Below, one piece after another: positions 42,692 through 51,538 of a DNA stretch of 64,000 nt. Origin of the DNA: CALLVF01 sp964632205 (GTDB lineage: Bacteria > Patescibacteriota > Microgenomatia > UBA1406 > GWC2-37-13); contig CAZWBE010000002.1 of NCBI GenBank assembly GCA_964632205.1, forward strand, positions 40,952 to 104,951, in the 5' to 3' direction. Position 1 is the first letter of the stretch. Each line of letters begins with the position of its first letter. The position numbers were made by a program, and so were the translations under genes. The notes under the pieces were generated by a model, which was not told the DNA's origin, searched no databases, and saw nothing but the letters and a program-made list of their open reading frames with translations.

Positions 42692-43219
42692 ATGTCAAAG
42701 ATTGTTAAGACAGAAGCGATTGTTTTAAAGAAGAAAAATCTTCTTGATAAAGATACAAGAGTGACGCTTTTTACCGAAAAATATGGCCGTTTAGATCTTA
42801 CTGCTTTTGGAATTAAGAAAATTACTAGTCGTCGTCTCGCCCATATTCAGACGGGTAATTTGATCACCGCTCTTATTTATAAAAAAAATAATCAATTTTA
42901 TTTGCAAGGAACTCAATTAATCTCCGCTTTTTCTCATATAAAAGAGGATCAGCATAGAATGAACTATCTTTACTTATTTTTTTTTGTTTTGGATAGACTT
43001 CTTCCAGAAAACCAGCAGGAAAAATTTATCTACCAATTAACTAAAAAATTTTTAATTAACCTGTCAGAGACAGCCAATTTTAGTAAGTTAATTTTAGAAA
43101 AATATTTAAATACAACATTAATTTGTTTGGGTTATTTGAGAGAAGAAAAATCAATCAACGAAATTAAGTTATTAATTGAAGGACTCATTCAAGAAAAAGC
43201 TCCTTTTCTTGAGTGGTAA
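42692..43219 (+). CDS. recO: DNA repair protein RecO (short form)
   Basis: This 175-residue protein has the RecO N-terminal OB fold: KTEAIVLKKKNLLDKDTRVTLFTEKYGRLDLTAFGIKK near 6-43. A helical domain follows. Normal RecO is about 240 residues and ends with a zinc-binding subdomain; there is none here. RecO loads RecA onto SSB-coated DNA with RecR. The gene lies 60 bases upstream of glyS, as in many bacteria. Confidence 0.85.
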   Translation: MSKIVKTEAIVLKKKNLLDKDTRVTLFTEKYGRLDLTAFGIKKITSRRLAHIQTGNLITALIYKKNNQFYLQGTQLISAFSHIKEDQHRMNYLYLFFFVLDRLLPENQQEKFIYQLTKKFLINLSETANFSKLILEKYLNTTLICLGYLREEKSINEIKLLIEGLIQEKAPFLEW

Positions 43220-43265
43220 TTTTTTTTCATTGTATTTATATAGTGTAAAGTTAATTTTGGTGTTT

Positions 43266-43271
43266 TATAAT
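43266..43271 (+). promoter_or_regulatory. -10 box of glyS
   Basis: TATAAT ends 7 bases before the ATG at 43279, predicting a leaderless glyS mRNA. No good -35 is seen. Confidence 0.5.
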
Positions 43272-43278
43272 AGAAGCT

Positions 43279-44547
43279 ATGGAAAAAATTATTGCTTTAT
43301 GCAAAAGGCGTGGTTTTATTTATTCTTCCTCAGAAATTTATGGCGGTATTGGCGGTTTCTGGGATTATGGCCCCCTTGGTGTTGAGCTAAAAAATAATAT
43401 TAAAAAAGAATGGTGGAAAACTATGGTTTATCAAAGAGATGATGTAGTTGGAGTTGATGCCGCTATTATTATGAATCCCAAAGTTTGGGAGGCTTCTGGT
43501 CATGTTGCTGCTTTTACTGATCCTTTAGTGGAGTGTAAAAACTGCCATCACCGTTTTCGAGCCGATAAAATAAAAGACGATATTTGTGAAAATTGTGGCG
43601 ATAAAAATAATTTTACCGAACCAAAACAATTCAATTTATTAACTGAGGTTTTTTTAGGAGTAACTGAGCCAAAACAAAAAGCTTATTTGCGAGGTGAAAT
43701 TACTCAGGGGGTTTTTGTAAATTTCAAAAACATTGTTAATTCAACACGGATTAAAATTCCTTTTGGGATTGCGCAGATTGGTAAGGCTTTTCGCAACGAG
43801 ATTACACCAGGAAATTTTACCTATCGGTCTCGTGAATTTGAACAAATGGAATTAGAGTTTTTTATTAAACCTGACGAGAAAGAAGCAATTAAATGGTTTG
43901 AATATTGGAAGCAGGAGAGAATAAAGTGGTATCAGTCTTTAGGGATAAAGAAAAATAATCTTCGCTGGAGGGAACATGAGAGTTTTGAGCGCGCTCATTA
44001 CGCAAGACGGGCTTTTGATATTGAGTATCATGCTCCTTTTGGCTGGAGTGAATTTGAAGGAATTCATCATCGTGGAGATTGGGATTTGACGCGGCACGGA
44101 TTGCGTTATAAAGATCCAGAAACTACTGAGGAATATACGCCTTGGGTGATTGAAACTTCCGGTGGGGTTGATAGATCACTGCTTTTTTTCTTGATTGATG
44201 CCTATTGCGAGGAAAAAGAAAGAGTCGTTTTAAAACTTCACCCAAAATTAGCTCCTGTTAAAGTAGCCGTATTTCCTCTTCTAAGCAACAGGAAAGAATT
44301 GGTTTCGTTGGCTTGGAAAATTTATCTTAGTCTTAAGTCAGAAAACTTAATGGTTGTCTGGGATGATCGAGGGAACATTGGAAAAAGATATTATGCTCAA
44401 GATGAGATAGGTACCCCTTTTTGTGTTACAATAGATTTTAAGACCCTTGAAGATAACACGGTAACAATTCGCGATCGAGACACCACAAAACAAGTGCGGT
44501 TGTTAATAGAAAATCTTAAAAGTTTTCTTAAAGAAAAATTAGTATGA
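43279..44547 (+). CDS. glyS: Glycyl-tRNA synthetase, class II homodimeric type
   Basis: This 422-residue protein has class II motifs: an N-terminal RRGFIYSSSEIYGGIGGFWDYGPLG, a zinc-like CKNCHHRF / CENCGD insertion near 90-113, FGIAQIGKAFRNEITPGNFTYRSREFEQMELEFF (motif 2), and SGGVDRSLLFFLIDAY (motif 3), followed by the anticodon-binding domain from about residue 325. This is the eukaryote-like dimer and not the alpha2-beta2 enzyme. It ends in ATGA overlap with the next gene. Confidence 0.96.
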   Translation: MEKIIALCKRRGFIYSSSEIYGGIGGFWDYGPLGVELKNNIKKEWWKTMVYQRDDVVGVDAAIIMNPKVWEASGHVAAFTDPLVECKNCHHRFRADKIKDDICENCGDKNNFTEPKQFNLLTEVFLGVTEPKQKAYLRGEITQGVFVNFKNIVNSTRIKIPFGIAQIGKAFRNEITPGNFTYRSREFEQMELEFFIKPDEKEAIKWFEYWKQERIKWYQSLGIKKNNLRWREHESFERAHYARRAFDIEYHAPFGWSEFEGIHHRGDWDLTRHGLRYKDPETTEEYTPWVIETSGGVDRSLLFFLIDAYCEEKERVVLKLHPKLAPVKVAVFPLLSNRKELVSLAWKIYLSLKSENLMVVWDDRGNIGKRYYAQDEIGTPFCVTIDFKTLEDNTVTIRDRDTTKQVRLLIENLKSFLKEKLV

Positions 44548-45005
44548 AGTTAGAAAAAAAATATTTATATTTAGGCCTTTTTATTTTGTTTTTTTTATTA
44601 TCCATAGTTTATTTCCTATTGGGAAGAAAAAATACTTCTAGGGAGACATTTTCCTCTATTTCTCCTACTGAAATGTTAATTCCCACAATTGATAATTCAG
44701 TTAAAGTTGGTTTATTAGTTTCAGCGCCGGGAAAGGAAGTGTTGTTAAAGATTAAAAATATTCCCAAAGGAACACAAGTGATAGATTATGAGTTATCCTA
44801 TCAAACGGCTAAACAAGGTCTGCAAGGAGTAATTGGGACGATTGACTTAGGCAGGAATGAGAGTGATTTTCAAAAAAAAATAACTCTAGGAACATGCTCG
44901 GCGGGTGTTTGTGTTTATCATGAAGTGGTAGGCAAGATTAAATTAAATTTAAAATTTACCGGTAGTTATGGAGAGAGAGTTTTTGAGAAAGAATACGAAA
45001 TATGA
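44544..45005 (+). CDS. Membrane-anchored hypothetical protein
   Basis: This 153-residue protein has an N-terminal membrane helix (7-26), a short Ser/Thr spacer, and a soluble extracytoplasmic domain. That domain resembles a beta-sandwich, with two cysteines in GTCSAGVCVYHEVVGKIKL near residues 115-133 that could form a disulfide. I do not recognise a named family. It overlaps glyS by 4 bases and precedes rpsT. Confidence 0.65.
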   Translation: MKLEKKYLYLGLFILFFLLSIVYFLLGRKNTSRETFSSISPTEMLIPTIDNSVKVGLLVSAPGKEVLLKIKNIPKGTQVIDYELSYQTAKQGLQGVIGTIDLGRNESDFQKKITLGTCSAGVCVYHEVVGKIKLNLKFTGSYGERVFEKEYEI

Positions 45006-45067
45006 TCTTCTAAATTAGGTAGTTATTTGTTTATAATTTCTGAAGTTTAGAAGGGAGGGAATAATTA

Positions 45068-45322
45068 ATGCCAATTACTAAATCAGCCAAAAAGAAAATG
45101 CGAAAAGATAAAAAAAGAACAACCGCAAATACCTTGTATATAAAAGTCTACAAACAACTAATTAATAAAATTAAGAAAAAAAAGGGAGACTTAAAAGAAT
45201 TACTTCGCCAATTTTATTCTCAAGTCGACAAGGCAGCGAAAAAACACGTAATTCATAAGAACAAAGCCAGCAGGTTGAAAGCAAGAATTAGTTTATTAGT
45301 CAAAAAACTTCAGTCATCATGA
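45068..45322 (+). CDS. rpsT: 30S ribosomal protein S20 (bS20)
   Basis: This 84-residue, Lys/Arg-rich, helical protein has ITKSAKKKMRKDKKRTTANT at the start and HKNKASRLKARISLLVKK at the end, as in S20. It carries a clear Shine-Dalgarno sequence (GGGAGGG at 45053-45059, 8 bases before the ATG), rare in this genome. It is followed by a type IV pilus pair. Confidence 0.93.
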   Translation: MPITKSAKKKMRKDKKRTTANTLYIKVYKQLINKIKKKKGDLKELLRQFYSQVDKAAKKHVIHKNKASRLKARISLLVKKLQSS

Positions 45323-45328
45323 GTCATT

Positions 45329-45853
45329 ATGAAATATAAAGTTAATTTAATGCCGGTAAAAGAAGCTTCCGTCGGTGAAAAATTAGTTTATTTTACTCTT
45401 AATTATTTGCGATATATTATTGTTATTACCCAGCTGATTGTTATTAGTGTTTTTTTTTATAGGTTTCAGATCGATCAACGTATTATTGAATTAAAAGAAG
45501 GCATTGAACAAAAAAGAGAAATTATCCAATTGACTCTTCCCCTCCTTTCTCAGGCCGAAATGGTTCACACGAGAACAACTGAGGTAAGAAATATTTTTGG
45601 AAAACAAGAGCAATTTTCTCAAATGATGAATTACCTAATTTCAATTTTCCCTGACTCCCTTACTTTGGATAAATTAGAAATAGATGAGGAAGAAATAAAG
45701 ATGAGTGGTTTCACCGAAAATATTCAACAGCTGCAATTGTTTTATAATTTTTTAAGAAAAGAAAGTAAGTTTGAAACTATTAGCCTTGATAAGATGGAGA
45801 AGGTTAATAATAAATTTAATTTTAGCCTAATATTAAATAAATTTAAGCTATGA
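45329..45853 (+). CDS. pilN: PilN-like type IV pilus assembly protein
   Basis: This 174-residue protein begins with the PilN signature VNLMP (residues 5-9) and has a membrane helix near 30-47, a coiled-coil (47-75) and a ferredoxin-like C-terminal domain. PilN binds PilM on the cytoplasmic side and pairs with PilO in the periplasm or wall zone to align the pilus platform. Its stop overlaps the pilO start by 4 bases. PilM, PilB and PilC are not in this window. Confidence 0.8.
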   Translation: MKYKVNLMPVKEASVGEKLVYFTLNYLRYIIVITQLIVISVFFYRFQIDQRIIELKEGIEQKREIIQLTLPLLSQAEMVHTRTTEVRNIFGKQEQFSQMMNYLISIFPDSLTLDKLEIDEEEIKMSGFTENIQQLQLFYNFLRKESKFETISLDKMEKVNNKFNFSLILNKFKL

Positions 45854-46422
45854 GCGAGATAAAAATACCGAGAAATATTTTTTCAAAAAAAGTAAGGGAT
45901 TATACCTTCACGACCTTATTTTTTTTGATTTTTTCTATTTTTATCATGTTTGCAATTCGTCCCTCTTTAATCAGTATTTTTTCCTTAAAGAAAGAAGAAG
46001 AAGATCTTAAAAAAATTAATTCGTTATATAATGAAAAAATTTTAATAGTCACTGAGGTTCAGTCGCAAATTGAAAAAAATCGTGATTATTTACCTCTTTT
46101 AAACGAAGCAGTGTCGACTTACCCTCAAGTAAACAAATTGATCGAGGATATCAAAAACGAAGCAGAAAGGAATACCTTTTTGATTAAAAAAACAACCATC
46201 TCTGACGTGGATTTGTCCACCGTTGGCAAAAAGAATCTTGAAGTCGTAGAAGTAATAATCGAGGGAGAAAGCGCTTTTGATGATTTATTGAAATTAACTC
46301 AGGGATTATTTAATCAAAGAAGGTTGAAAACAATAAAAAAAGTAGTTATCGCTTCTAATCCAGAGAGCACGACTTCCTCTCAGTTAAAAATTACTCTAAA
46401 TGTTGAGGGATATTATTTATGA
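45850..46422 (+). CDS. pilO: PilO-like type IV pilus assembly protein
   Basis: This 190-residue protein has a membrane helix (18-37), a coiled-coil region (43-75), then a domain with YPQVNKLIEDIKNEAERNTFLIKK and EVIIEGESAFDDLLKLTQGL that matches the PilO layout (ferredoxin-like fold after the coil). It overlaps the pilN gene by 4 bases and the following small gene by 4 bases, which indicates one operon. Confidence 0.78.
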   Translation: MSEIKIPRNIFSKKVRDYTFTTLFFLIFSIFIMFAIRPSLISIFSLKKEEEDLKKINSLYNEKILIVTEVQSQIEKNRDYLPLLNEAVSTYPQVNKLIEDIKNEAERNTFLIKKTTISDVDLSTVGKKNLEVVEVIIEGESAFDDLLKLTQGLFNQRRLKTIKKVVIASNPESTTSSQLKITLNVEGYYL

Positions 46423-46604
46423 ACAAAAAGGAATTATTAGCTCTTTCTATATGTGTTTTTCTAACCGTTGTTGCTTGGCTTATTGCCGATATTTATCATG
46501 CCGCTACTGAAGAAAAGATTAAAGAAAAAATAGCGTTACCTGTATTAACAAGATTTGAAATAAACATTGATGTCTTAAAAATACTAAAAGAAAAAAAAGA
46601 ATAA
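46419..46604 (+). CDS. Small single-pass membrane protein in the pilNO operon
   Basis: This 61-residue protein has one N-terminal membrane helix (5-24) and a charged tail ending in KEKKE. It overlaps pilO by 4 bases and lies 4 bases before the next gene, in the position that PilP occupies in other pilus operons. It has no PilP beta domain, so function is unknown; it may be a minor pilus-machine component. Confidence 0.55.
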   Translation: MNKKELLALSICVFLTVVAWLIADIYHAATEEKIKEKIALPVLTRFEINIDVLKILKEKKE

Positions 46605-46608
46605 AATA

Positions 46609-47868
46609 ATGACTTATTCTCAACTTTATTTAAAAAAAAGGGGTAGGGTTCCAGCCATTGCTGGTTTTTTATTTATTATTTTTATTGTGTTAATGTTTTT
46701 AAAAATTTTTTCCAATCGTGCTCAACCTTCTAAGGCAGTTAAGGAGAAAGTAAGAAGAATAGGAATAACAAATCTTTCATCTTCTTCTGTTTCTATTTTT
46801 TGGCAGACCGAACAAAAAGAAATTGGTTGGCTTGTTTACGGTACCTCACCGACAAAGATGAATAAGATTGTTTTTGATGAACGCGATACTTCCTCCAAAA
46901 GAAAGCCCTATTTAAACCACTATGTTAACATTAGGGGACTTGAAGAAAAAACACAATATTTTTTTGCCATTGTGAGTAATAATAAACTAATTAAGAATTT
47001 TGATAACAAACCTTTTAGTTTTAATACTTATTCAAAACTACAAATAAGCAAAAAGTTAGGTTATGCTTATGGAAAGGTTGTTCAACCAAATAATAGACCA
47101 TTAGAAGAGGCATTAGTTATTTTAAGTGTTGACGATAAGGTTTTCTTTTCAACTTTGACTAAATCAACAGGAGAATGGCTTATTCCTTTCGATTATAAAG
47201 ATATAAAACCTACCCAAAAAATAAAGATAGAAGTAATCAGTGAAGATAATCAAATTTCAACGGTTACGAGTCCGGTTAATAAAATTTCTCCCTTACCTAA
47301 AACTGTTGTTATTGGAAAAAATTACGATTTTACTCAAGAAGACAATGTTCTTTCTGCTATCATTTCAGAAGATTCATCAGTTAGAGAGAAAAAAGATTTT
47401 GATATTCTTTATCCTAAAGAAGAGGCGATCATTCCTGGCCGATTTCCTTTAATTAAAGGATTTGGTCCAGCTGGGACGACAATTTATATCATTATTAAAT
47501 CAGAAAAAACATATTCAACAAAAGTAAAGGTTGATAATCAAGGATTCTGGCGCCTATCACCGCCTGAAGCTTTAAACTTAGGAGAAAATAGGGTTATTCT
47601 TGCAGCAAAAAATAAAGAAGGGAAGGATGTTCTTATAGAAAGAAAATTTTTTATTATTGGTAATGAAGGAGCTAATGTTTCAGTTTTAGGTGAAGCAACA
47701 CCTTCAGCAACAACAATTACTCCTTTTCAACAGACGCCAACACCAACGGAAACAATGTTATTAACACCGACTCCTTCACCGCCTGTTTCTGGTAATAAAT
47801 TTTTTCTTCATGTTATTGCGGGTATCTCTTTTTTTGTTCTTGGATTAGGAGTAATACTTGCATTTTGA
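46609..47868 (+). CDS. Multidomain surface protein with FN3-like and Ig-like domains
   Basis: This 419-residue protein has an N-terminal membrane helix (15-33) and a fibronectin-III/purple-acid-phosphatase-N-like domain about 43-137 (SVSIFWQTEQ and YFFAIVSN). A carboxypeptidase-regulatory-like segment (YGKVVQPNNRPLEEALVIL) follows, then an Ig-like domain near 265-360. A Thr/Pro-rich stalk (TPTPTETMLLTPTPSPP) precedes a C-terminal membrane helix (396-418). The two-helix topology suggests a protein held at both ends or a signal peptide plus anchor. There is no LPXTG motif. Confidence 0.75.
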   Translation: MTYSQLYLKKRGRVPAIAGFLFIIFIVLMFLKIFSNRAQPSKAVKEKVRRIGITNLSSSSVSIFWQTEQKEIGWLVYGTSPTKMNKIVFDERDTSSKRKPYLNHYVNIRGLEEKTQYFFAIVSNNKLIKNFDNKPFSFNTYSKLQISKKLGYAYGKVVQPNNRPLEEALVILSVDDKVFFSTLTKSTGEWLIPFDYKDIKPTQKIKIEVISEDNQISTVTSPVNKISPLPKTVVIGKNYDFTQEDNVLSAIISEDSSVREKKDFDILYPKEEAIIPGRFPLIKGFGPAGTTIYIIIKSEKTYSTKVKVDNQGFWRLSPPEALNLGENRVILAAKNKEGKDVLIERKFFIIGNEGANVSVLGEATPSATTITPFQQTPTPTETMLLTPTPSPPVSGNKFFLHVIAGISFFVLGLGVILAF

Positions 47869-47893
47869 GGCAAATATTTAATAAAATCAATTT

Positions 47894-48541
47894 ATGGATA
47901 TTTTTAACCTAATTCTTTCGGTTAACAAAATCGCTTTGATTATCTTTATTATTACTGGGTTTTTTGTCTTTTATCAATTATATTTACTTAAAAAAGAAAC
48001 TTCTGTTAAAACTAAACCTAAAATTCCTGAATTTAAAGAAGGAACTAGACTAGTGAACTATAGCAAAGTTATTATTAAAAACCCTGAAAAAAAATCAGCA
48101 AAGAAAGTCAGTGTGATACCCTTAATTGTTGCCTTGATAGTTTTTATTTTTTTAGGAACGATTCTTTTAGTTAATTTTTTAAGTCTTCAGAAAGAGGAAT
48201 CATCGGAAGCTAAAGTAGCCCCTACACCGATTATAAATTTTATTACGTCAGCCGGAATAAAAATTTATAATCAAGAATGGATTGAATTAACCGATGAGCA
48301 GTTAAAAGAATTAGCACCTGGTCAAACAATATACGTTGGTATTGAAACGGTAGCAGATGAAGATATTGATAAAGCGAGAATTAAGATTAATAAAAAACAA
48401 TGGGAAGAAGACGACGTGACAGTAAGGTTTAATAAGGAAAAAAATGTTTTTTATCGAGAATATTTGATTGCCACCGATGAAGCGTTTTTAAAAATTGAAG
48501 GTCAACTTCATTCAAAAGTTGATGGTTGGTTAGGGGATTAA
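47894..48541 (+). CDS. Double-pass membrane protein, function unknown
   Basis: This 215-residue protein has an N-terminal membrane helix (about 11-30), a charged linker, a second helix (about 75-97) and a C-terminal extracytoplasmic domain of roughly 110 residues. The domain contains KIYNQEWIELTDEQLKELAPG and other conserved-looking segments. It lies in the same strand run as pilNO and the surface proteins. I do not recognise the family. Confidence 0.65.
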   Translation: MDIFNLILSVNKIALIIFIITGFFVFYQLYLLKKETSVKTKPKIPEFKEGTRLVNYSKVIIKNPEKKSAKKVSVIPLIVALIVFIFLGTILLVNFLSLQKEESSEAKVAPTPIINFITSAGIKIYNQEWIELTDEQLKELAPGQTIYVGIETVADEDIDKARIKINKKQWEEDDVTVRFNKEKNVFYREYLIATDEAFLKIEGQLHSKVDGWLGD

Positions 48542-48546
48542 GAGAG

Positions 48547-49011
48547 ATGAAAAAAACGCAATTGATCACCATTTTGCTTTTTATCATAATAATCATATTA
48601 ACAGGAGCAATCTTTTATATTACTTCTATTTTAACAAATAGCTCACCTGAATCATCGCCTGTTGTCCCAATTAAGACAAAAGCCCAAACAAAAACTTACA
48701 CTAAAATGATTGCATTGAACACAATAACTTCAACACCTACTCCAACCCAAGTGCCAACCATAACTCTTATTTTTACCCCTACTCCCACTCCTGATGGTTC
48801 AGTTTTATCAACTCCTACTCCTACCGAGATTATTCTTGCCTATGTTAATCCTTCACCTACTAATAATGCTACTAAGTCAGCAGATGAGTTGATTACTTCT
48901 CCAATTAGCCCAACTAAGACATTAATTCTTCCAGAAACAGGTTATTTAACCAATATATTAATTATCTTTATTATAGCCTTTATTTTCATTTTTGTTGCTT
49001 TTATTTTTTAA
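48547..49011 (+). CDS. Thr/Pro-rich cell-surface protein with LPETG motif
   Basis: From the ATG at 48547 the protein is 154 residues. It has an N-terminal signal or membrane helix (5-25), a Thr/Pro/Ser-rich stalk (for example TPTPTQVPT and FTPTPTPDG) and LPETG at 128-132 followed by a hydrophobic helix. This is the sortase substrate layout, except that it ends FVAFIF with no positive residues after the helix, which most sorting signals have. A sortase gene lies about 8 kb downstream. Alternatively the helix is just a membrane anchor. Confidence 0.75.
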   Translation: MKKTQLITILLFIIIIILTGAIFYITSILTNSSPESSPVVPIKTKAQTKTYTKMIALNTITSTPTPTQVPTITLIFTPTPTPDGSVLSTPTPTEIILAYVNPSPTNNATKSADELITSPISPTKTLILPETGYLTNILIIFIIAFIFIFVAFIF

Positions 49012-49013
49012 AA

Positions 49014-49673
49014 TCAGCAGGAGTTAATAATACGAATAAATTGAAGAGGTTCGAGAGAAGCATTTCCGATTAAGAGACCATTTATCTTTTCCCTAATTAA
49101 ATATTGCCTAGCATTATTTTCGTTGACGCTTCCTCCATAGAGAAAAATAGTTGTTGGTTTAAGTTTTAGTTTTTTTCTTATACTTAAAACTTTTTCTGGT
49201 GATTCATTAACACCTGTCCCAATAGCGTAGGTGGGCTCATAAGCAACAATTTTAACTTGGGGAAAAATTTTATCTTTTTCATCTCTTACACAAAGGATGG
49301 GTTCAATACCGTATTTTTTGGCTTGAGTAATTTTTTTTTCAATTTGGTCATCGGTTTCAGAAAAATAGCTTCGGCGTTCACTATGGCCGATAATTGAATA
49401 TTGAACTAAGTCTTTAATCATAACAGCGGCAATCTCACCGGTAAAACTTCCATTGTCGAAAGAGGATAAATTTTGGGTCCCCAGAAAAATATTCTTAAAA
49501 TTTTTGAACATTTTCGCTAGCGGATAAAGAAGATGATAGGGAGGACAGATGATGATTTTTTTTGATAAATTAATATTAGGTTGCTGTTTAAATTTTTTAA
49601 TGAAAATTTTAGCCCAAAGTAGTCCTTCCTTAAGATTTTTGTTAGCTTTCCAATTGGCAATAAAATATTTCAT
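49014..49673 (-). CDS. tpiA: Triosephosphate isomerase, short form
   Basis: This 219-residue protein keeps the catalytic N7/K9 (ANWKAN), H97 (GHSERR) and E146 (AYEPTYAIGTG), plus LYGGSV near residue 176. It interconverts dihydroxyacetone phosphate and glyceraldehyde-3-phosphate. H97 and E146 are 49 residues apart instead of about 72, because the loop-helix segment after LCV is shortened, and the usual GE after LCV reads RD. Convergent with the surface protein gene, 2 bases away. Activity is likely but the fold is trimmed. Confidence 0.9.
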   Translation of the reverse strand: MKYFIANWKANKNLKEGLLWAKIFIKKFKQQPNINLSKKIIICPPYHLLYPLAKMFKNFKNIFLGTQNLSSFDNGSFTGEIAAVMIKDLVQYSIIGHSERRSYFSETDDQIEKKITQAKKYGIEPILCVRDEKDKIFPQVKIVAYEPTYAIGTGVNESPEKVLSIRKKLKLKPTTIFLYGGSVNENNARQYLIREKINGLLIGNASLEPLQFIRIINSC

Positions 49674-49727
49674 ATAACAACTGAAGTTACAAATAATATC
49701 TTCTATAATTATACTTTATAAATAAAA

Positions 49728-51497
49728 ATGAAAAATGAATTATTTAAAAATCTTAATTCACAACAACAACAGGCTGTTTCATACATTAACGGTCCTTCAG
49801 TAATTCTTGCTGGGGCTGGTAGTGGTAAGACGCGGGTTTTGATTTATAAAGCAATTTATTTAGTTAAGGATTTAAAAATAAATCCTCTTTCGATTGTGAT
49901 GGTTACTTTCACTAATAAAGCAGGGGGAGAAATGAAAGAACGAATATCAAATATTGCCAAGATTAGAAAACTAGGGTTTGTTGGCACTTTTCATTCATTT
50001 TGCGCTAGTATTCTTAGACGTCATGCTGATTATTTAGGTTATAGTAATAATTTTTTAATTTATGACGAAGATGATCAATTAACTTTAATAAAAGAGATAA
50101 TTAAGGAGATTTCTTCAAAGAAATATCCACCCCATTATTTCCTAAGTCGGATTTCTGAAGCAAAAAATCAACTGGTTTCATCAGATAGGTATCTTGACTA
50201 TTTTTCTTCATTTTACAACTTTGAGCTGGTTAATTTAGTTTATAAAGAATATCAAAAAAGATTAATAAAGAATAACGCAATGGATTTTGATGATCTTTTA
50301 ATGAATACAGTTTTTCTTTTCCAAGAGAAGAAAACGATTTTAGAGAGCTATCAACTAAAATTCCATCATTTTCTTATAGATGAATTTCAAGATACAAATC
50401 ATGCTCAATTTACTTTAATTAAATTATTGGGAAAGAAATACAACAATGTTACGGTTGTTGGTGATTTTTCACAAAGTATTTACTCTTGGCGGGGAGCAGA
50501 GATTAATAACTTAAGGAAGTTTCAAGAGGCATATCCGCAAAGCAAAGTTTTTTATTTGGAAGAAAATTATCGTTCCACCGCTAATATTTTAGATTTTGCT
50601 TTCAAAGTAATTTCTAAAAATACCACTCACCCAATTTTACATCTTAGAACATCAAACAAAGAAGGAGAAGAAATAATTTTTTATGAGGCCGAGAATGAGG
50701 AGGAGGAGGCAGTTTTTATTGTTAAGACGATTAAGAGTTTGCCTTTTTCTTATTCTTCAATCGCTGTTTTATATCGAACCAATGCTCAATCGCGTATAAT
50801 TGAAGAGGCTTTTTTACATTTTGGTGTCCCATACGTTTTAATTGGTGGAACACGTTTTTACGAAAGAAGAGAGATTAAAGACATTCTTGCTTATTTGAAA
50901 TTGTTAGTCAATCCAGAAGACGAAATTTCCTTAAAAAGAGTTAAAAATTTAGGCAAAAAACGTTTTTTGGCTTTTAAAAAGATTTTTGATCAATTAAGAA
51001 AAGACGTAAAAAGAAAGACAACAGTTGAGTTAATAGAGGAGATATTTTCTGTTACCGATTACCTTTCTCTTTATCATTCAGATGATGAAGAGGATTATTC
51101 AAGATTAGAAAACATTAAAGAACTAAAATCAGTGGCTTTAAATTTCCCTCGATTACTTGACTTTTTACAACAAGTGGCTTTAGTTGAGTCTGAATATTTC
51201 GAGAAAGAGAAAATCGATAAAGATAAAAATGGCGTTAAATTAATGACTCTTCATGCTTCAAAAGGATTAGAGTTTGATGTTGTTTTTATCGTGGGAGTTG
51301 AGGAAGGAATATTGCCGCACTCTCGTTCAGTTGATAACCAATTTCAATTAGAGGAGGAGCGACGATTATTTTATGTGGGGATTACTCGGGCAAAAAGGAG
51401 ACTTTATGTCACCTACGCAAAACGAAGATTTATCTTTGGTAGACGGGAAGAATCAATAATATCAAGGTTTTTGGAGGAATCTGGGAATTTTTATTAA
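49728..51497 (+). CDS. UvrD/PcrA/Rep-type DNA helicase
   Basis: This 589-residue protein has LNSQQQQAVSYINGPSVILAGAGSGKTRV (Q motif and Walker A), VTFTNKAGGEMKERI, LIDEFQDTNHAQF, VVGDFSQSIYSWRGAEI, EENYRSTANIL, LMTLHASKGLEFDVV and EERRLFYVGITRAKRRL, all seven SF1A helicase motifs. Usual PcrA is about 720 residues, so part of the 2B domain is reduced. It has no nuclease domain and is distinct from the helicase-nuclease at 13454. It likely unwinds nicked or forked DNA in repair or replication restart. Confidence 0.95.
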   Translation: MKNELFKNLNSQQQQAVSYINGPSVILAGAGSGKTRVLIYKAIYLVKDLKINPLSIVMVTFTNKAGGEMKERISNIAKIRKLGFVGTFHSFCASILRRHADYLGYSNNFLIYDEDDQLTLIKEIIKEISSKKYPPHYFLSRISEAKNQLVSSDRYLDYFSSFYNFELVNLVYKEYQKRLIKNNAMDFDDLLMNTVFLFQEKKTILESYQLKFHHFLIDEFQDTNHAQFTLIKLLGKKYNNVTVVGDFSQSIYSWRGAEINNLRKFQEAYPQSKVFYLEENYRSTANILDFAFKVISKNTTHPILHLRTSNKEGEEIIFYEAENEEEEAVFIVKTIKSLPFSYSSIAVLYRTNAQSRIIEEAFLHFGVPYVLIGGTRFYERREIKDILAYLKLLVNPEDEISLKRVKNLGKKRFLAFKKIFDQLRKDVKRKTTVELIEEIFSVTDYLSLYHSDDEEDYSRLENIKELKSVALNFPRLLDFLQQVALVESEYFEKEKIDKDKNGVKLMTLHASKGLEFDVVFIVGVEEGILPHSRSVDNQFQLEEERRLFYVGITRAKRRLYVTYAKRRFIFGRREESIISRFLEESGNFY

Positions 51498-51523
51498 GAG
51501 TTATCAACTAGGTTTTTATATTT

Positions 51524-51529
51524 TATAAT
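51524..51529 (+). promoter_or_regulatory. -10 box of the acetyltransferase gene
   Basis: TATAAT lies 9 bases before the ATG at 51539, giving an expected leader of about 2-3 bases. Confidence 0.45.
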
Positions 51530-51538
51530 AATTATGAT

